DNA of 46,697 nt from contig NZ_JAUFPL010000010.1 in the NCBI RefSeq assembly GCF_030409215.1, positions 40,998 through 87,694 of the forward strand, in the 5' to 3' direction. The stretch is from Halomonas ramblicola (GTDB lineage Bacteria > Pseudomonadota > Gammaproteobacteria > Pseudomonadales > Halomonadaceae). Position 1 is the first letter of the stretch, and every line of letters starts with the position of its first letter. The translations under genes were made by a program, and so were the position numbers. Of this stretch, positions 46,050 through 46,697 are shown in pieces. Below the pieces are notes generated by a model. It was not told where the DNA came from. It saw only the letters and a program-made list of their open reading frames with translations, and made no database searches.

Positions 46050-46697
46050 TCAACGGTCGTTGTGCTTGGCCAGCAGCGCGGTGAGCTTCTCTTCCAGGGT
46101 GGCGTGAGATGGCTGGGCGGGCGGTTCGGCGGCCTGGGGGCGGCCACGCTCCTCCTGCCCCTGGCGCCCGGAGCGCGGCTTGCCGTCCCGTTTGGCGCGC
46201 GCCTTGCGGGGGCGCGATTCGCCCTGCAGGCGGTCGAGCTTGCGGCGGGCATGCTCGGCGGACTTGGCATCCACCCGGCCGGCGGGCCGGCCCTCCAGGT
46301 CGATGCGCTCGGCGCCCTCGCGCACCGCCTTGAGATAGCGCGGCAGGTTCACGTAGCAGGCCAGCGCCCGGCGCACCAGCTTCTCGGGCCAGGGCTCGCG
46401 CTCGGCGAGGAGCTCATGGATGCCCACCATCAGCGGGCGGGTATGCCCCTTGAAGAAGGCATTGCCGTAGCGCTGGTACCACTCGTCGAGCAGCGCCTGG
46501 GGGGACGGGGCCGCGCCGACGGCGAGATCGCCCTGCCCGGCCTCGCGGGAAGCGGCTGCGGCGCTCTCGCCCGTGGCCGGCGGCGCCTCGTCGCCAGCGG
46601 CGGTGGCTCGCGTGGCGCTCGCGGCCGGCGGCTCGCCGGCGGGCGCCTCCGGCCCGGGCGCCGGCTCCTCACGGCCGCCGACGACGGGGGCCGGCGG
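46050..46697 (-). CDS. proQ: ProQ/FinO-family RNA chaperone, 5' end outside the window
   Basis: 216 codons, with the start beyond base 46697. An Ala/Pro/Glu-rich segment (first 60 visible residues) precedes the FinO domain: ALLDEWYQRYGNAFFKG, HTRPLMVGIHELLAERE and ALACYVNLPRYLKAVREGA. A basic linker (RKARAKRDGKPRSGRQG) and a short end (EEKLTALLAKHNDR) follow. Binds structured RNAs and 3' UTRs in enterobacteria. The disordered N-terminal extension is absent from E. coli ProQ. Confidence 0.9.
   Translation of the reverse strand, partial: PPAPVVGGREEPAPGPEAPAGEPPAASATRATAAGDEAPPATGESAAAASREAGQGDLAVGAAPSPQALLDEWYQRYGNAFFKGHTRPLMVGIHELLAEREPWPEKLVRRALACYVNLPRYLKAVREGAERIDLEGRPAGRVDAKSAEHARRKLDRLQGESRPRKARAKRDGKPRSGRQGQEERGRPQAAEPPAQPSHATLEEKLTALLAKHNDR

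Overview
The window is high-GC (roughly two thirds G+C by eye), densely coded chromosomal DNA from a gammaproteobacterium. Gene order and protein types fit the Halomonadaceae (Halomonas and relatives); this is inferred, since no 16S gene is present. No phage, IS element, CRISPR array or integrase is visible.

Region 1 (1-13.6 kb) is a conserved housekeeping block that resembles the E. coli 94-minute region: miaA (partial), mutL, amiB, tsaE and a bifunctional nnr on the minus strand; queG diverging from nnr; orn and rsgA diverging; then rhdA and psd; then the EF-P lysylation set epmA-efp-epmB. Region 2 (13.6-17.1 kb) holds leuA with what looks like a complete leucine attenuator (an 18-codon leader peptide with six Leu codons and a terminator hairpin), followed by a protealysin-type M4 metalloprotease overlapped by its emfourin-type inhibitor gene. 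Region 3 (17.1-24.1 kb) is parC-serB-voltage-gated sodium channel as one overlapping unit, with parE and yqiA upstream.

Region 4 (24.2-33.7 kb) carries pgi, diverging from cmoA-PLD-cmoB (a phospholipase-D-like gene sits between the two wobble-modification genes), an App1-type phosphatase, a YugP-like membrane Zn peptidase, and cysD-cysN. Region 5 (33.8-35.6 kb) is cpdA-yqiB-nudF, the other half of a cluster that in E. coli is contiguous with yqiA-parE, so here it is split by about 9.7 kb. Region 6 (35.7-40.7 kb) has greB, a scar made of a DUF2442 relic joined to a partial duplicate of rsmC, a small periplasmic EF-hand protein flanked by hairpins, rsmC, cmoM and an amidase. Region 7 (40.8-46.7 kb) has a tRNA-Arg(CCU), small accessory genes (membrane protein, DUF302, TetR, AhpD-like protein, HPP protein, a GGDEF remnant, a lipoprotein), a major porin with a long upstream region, and a partial proQ.

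Three pathways stand out as complete or nearly so: EF-P beta-lysylation (efp, epmA, epmB), the cmo5U34/mcmo5U tRNA pathway downstream of 5-hydroxyuridine (cmoA, cmoB, cmoM), and ATP sulfurylase (cysD, cysN). The observations I rate highest are the leuA attenuator, the protease-inhibitor pair, the sodium channel coupled to parC-serB with a TFESW filter, and the rsmC duplication scar.
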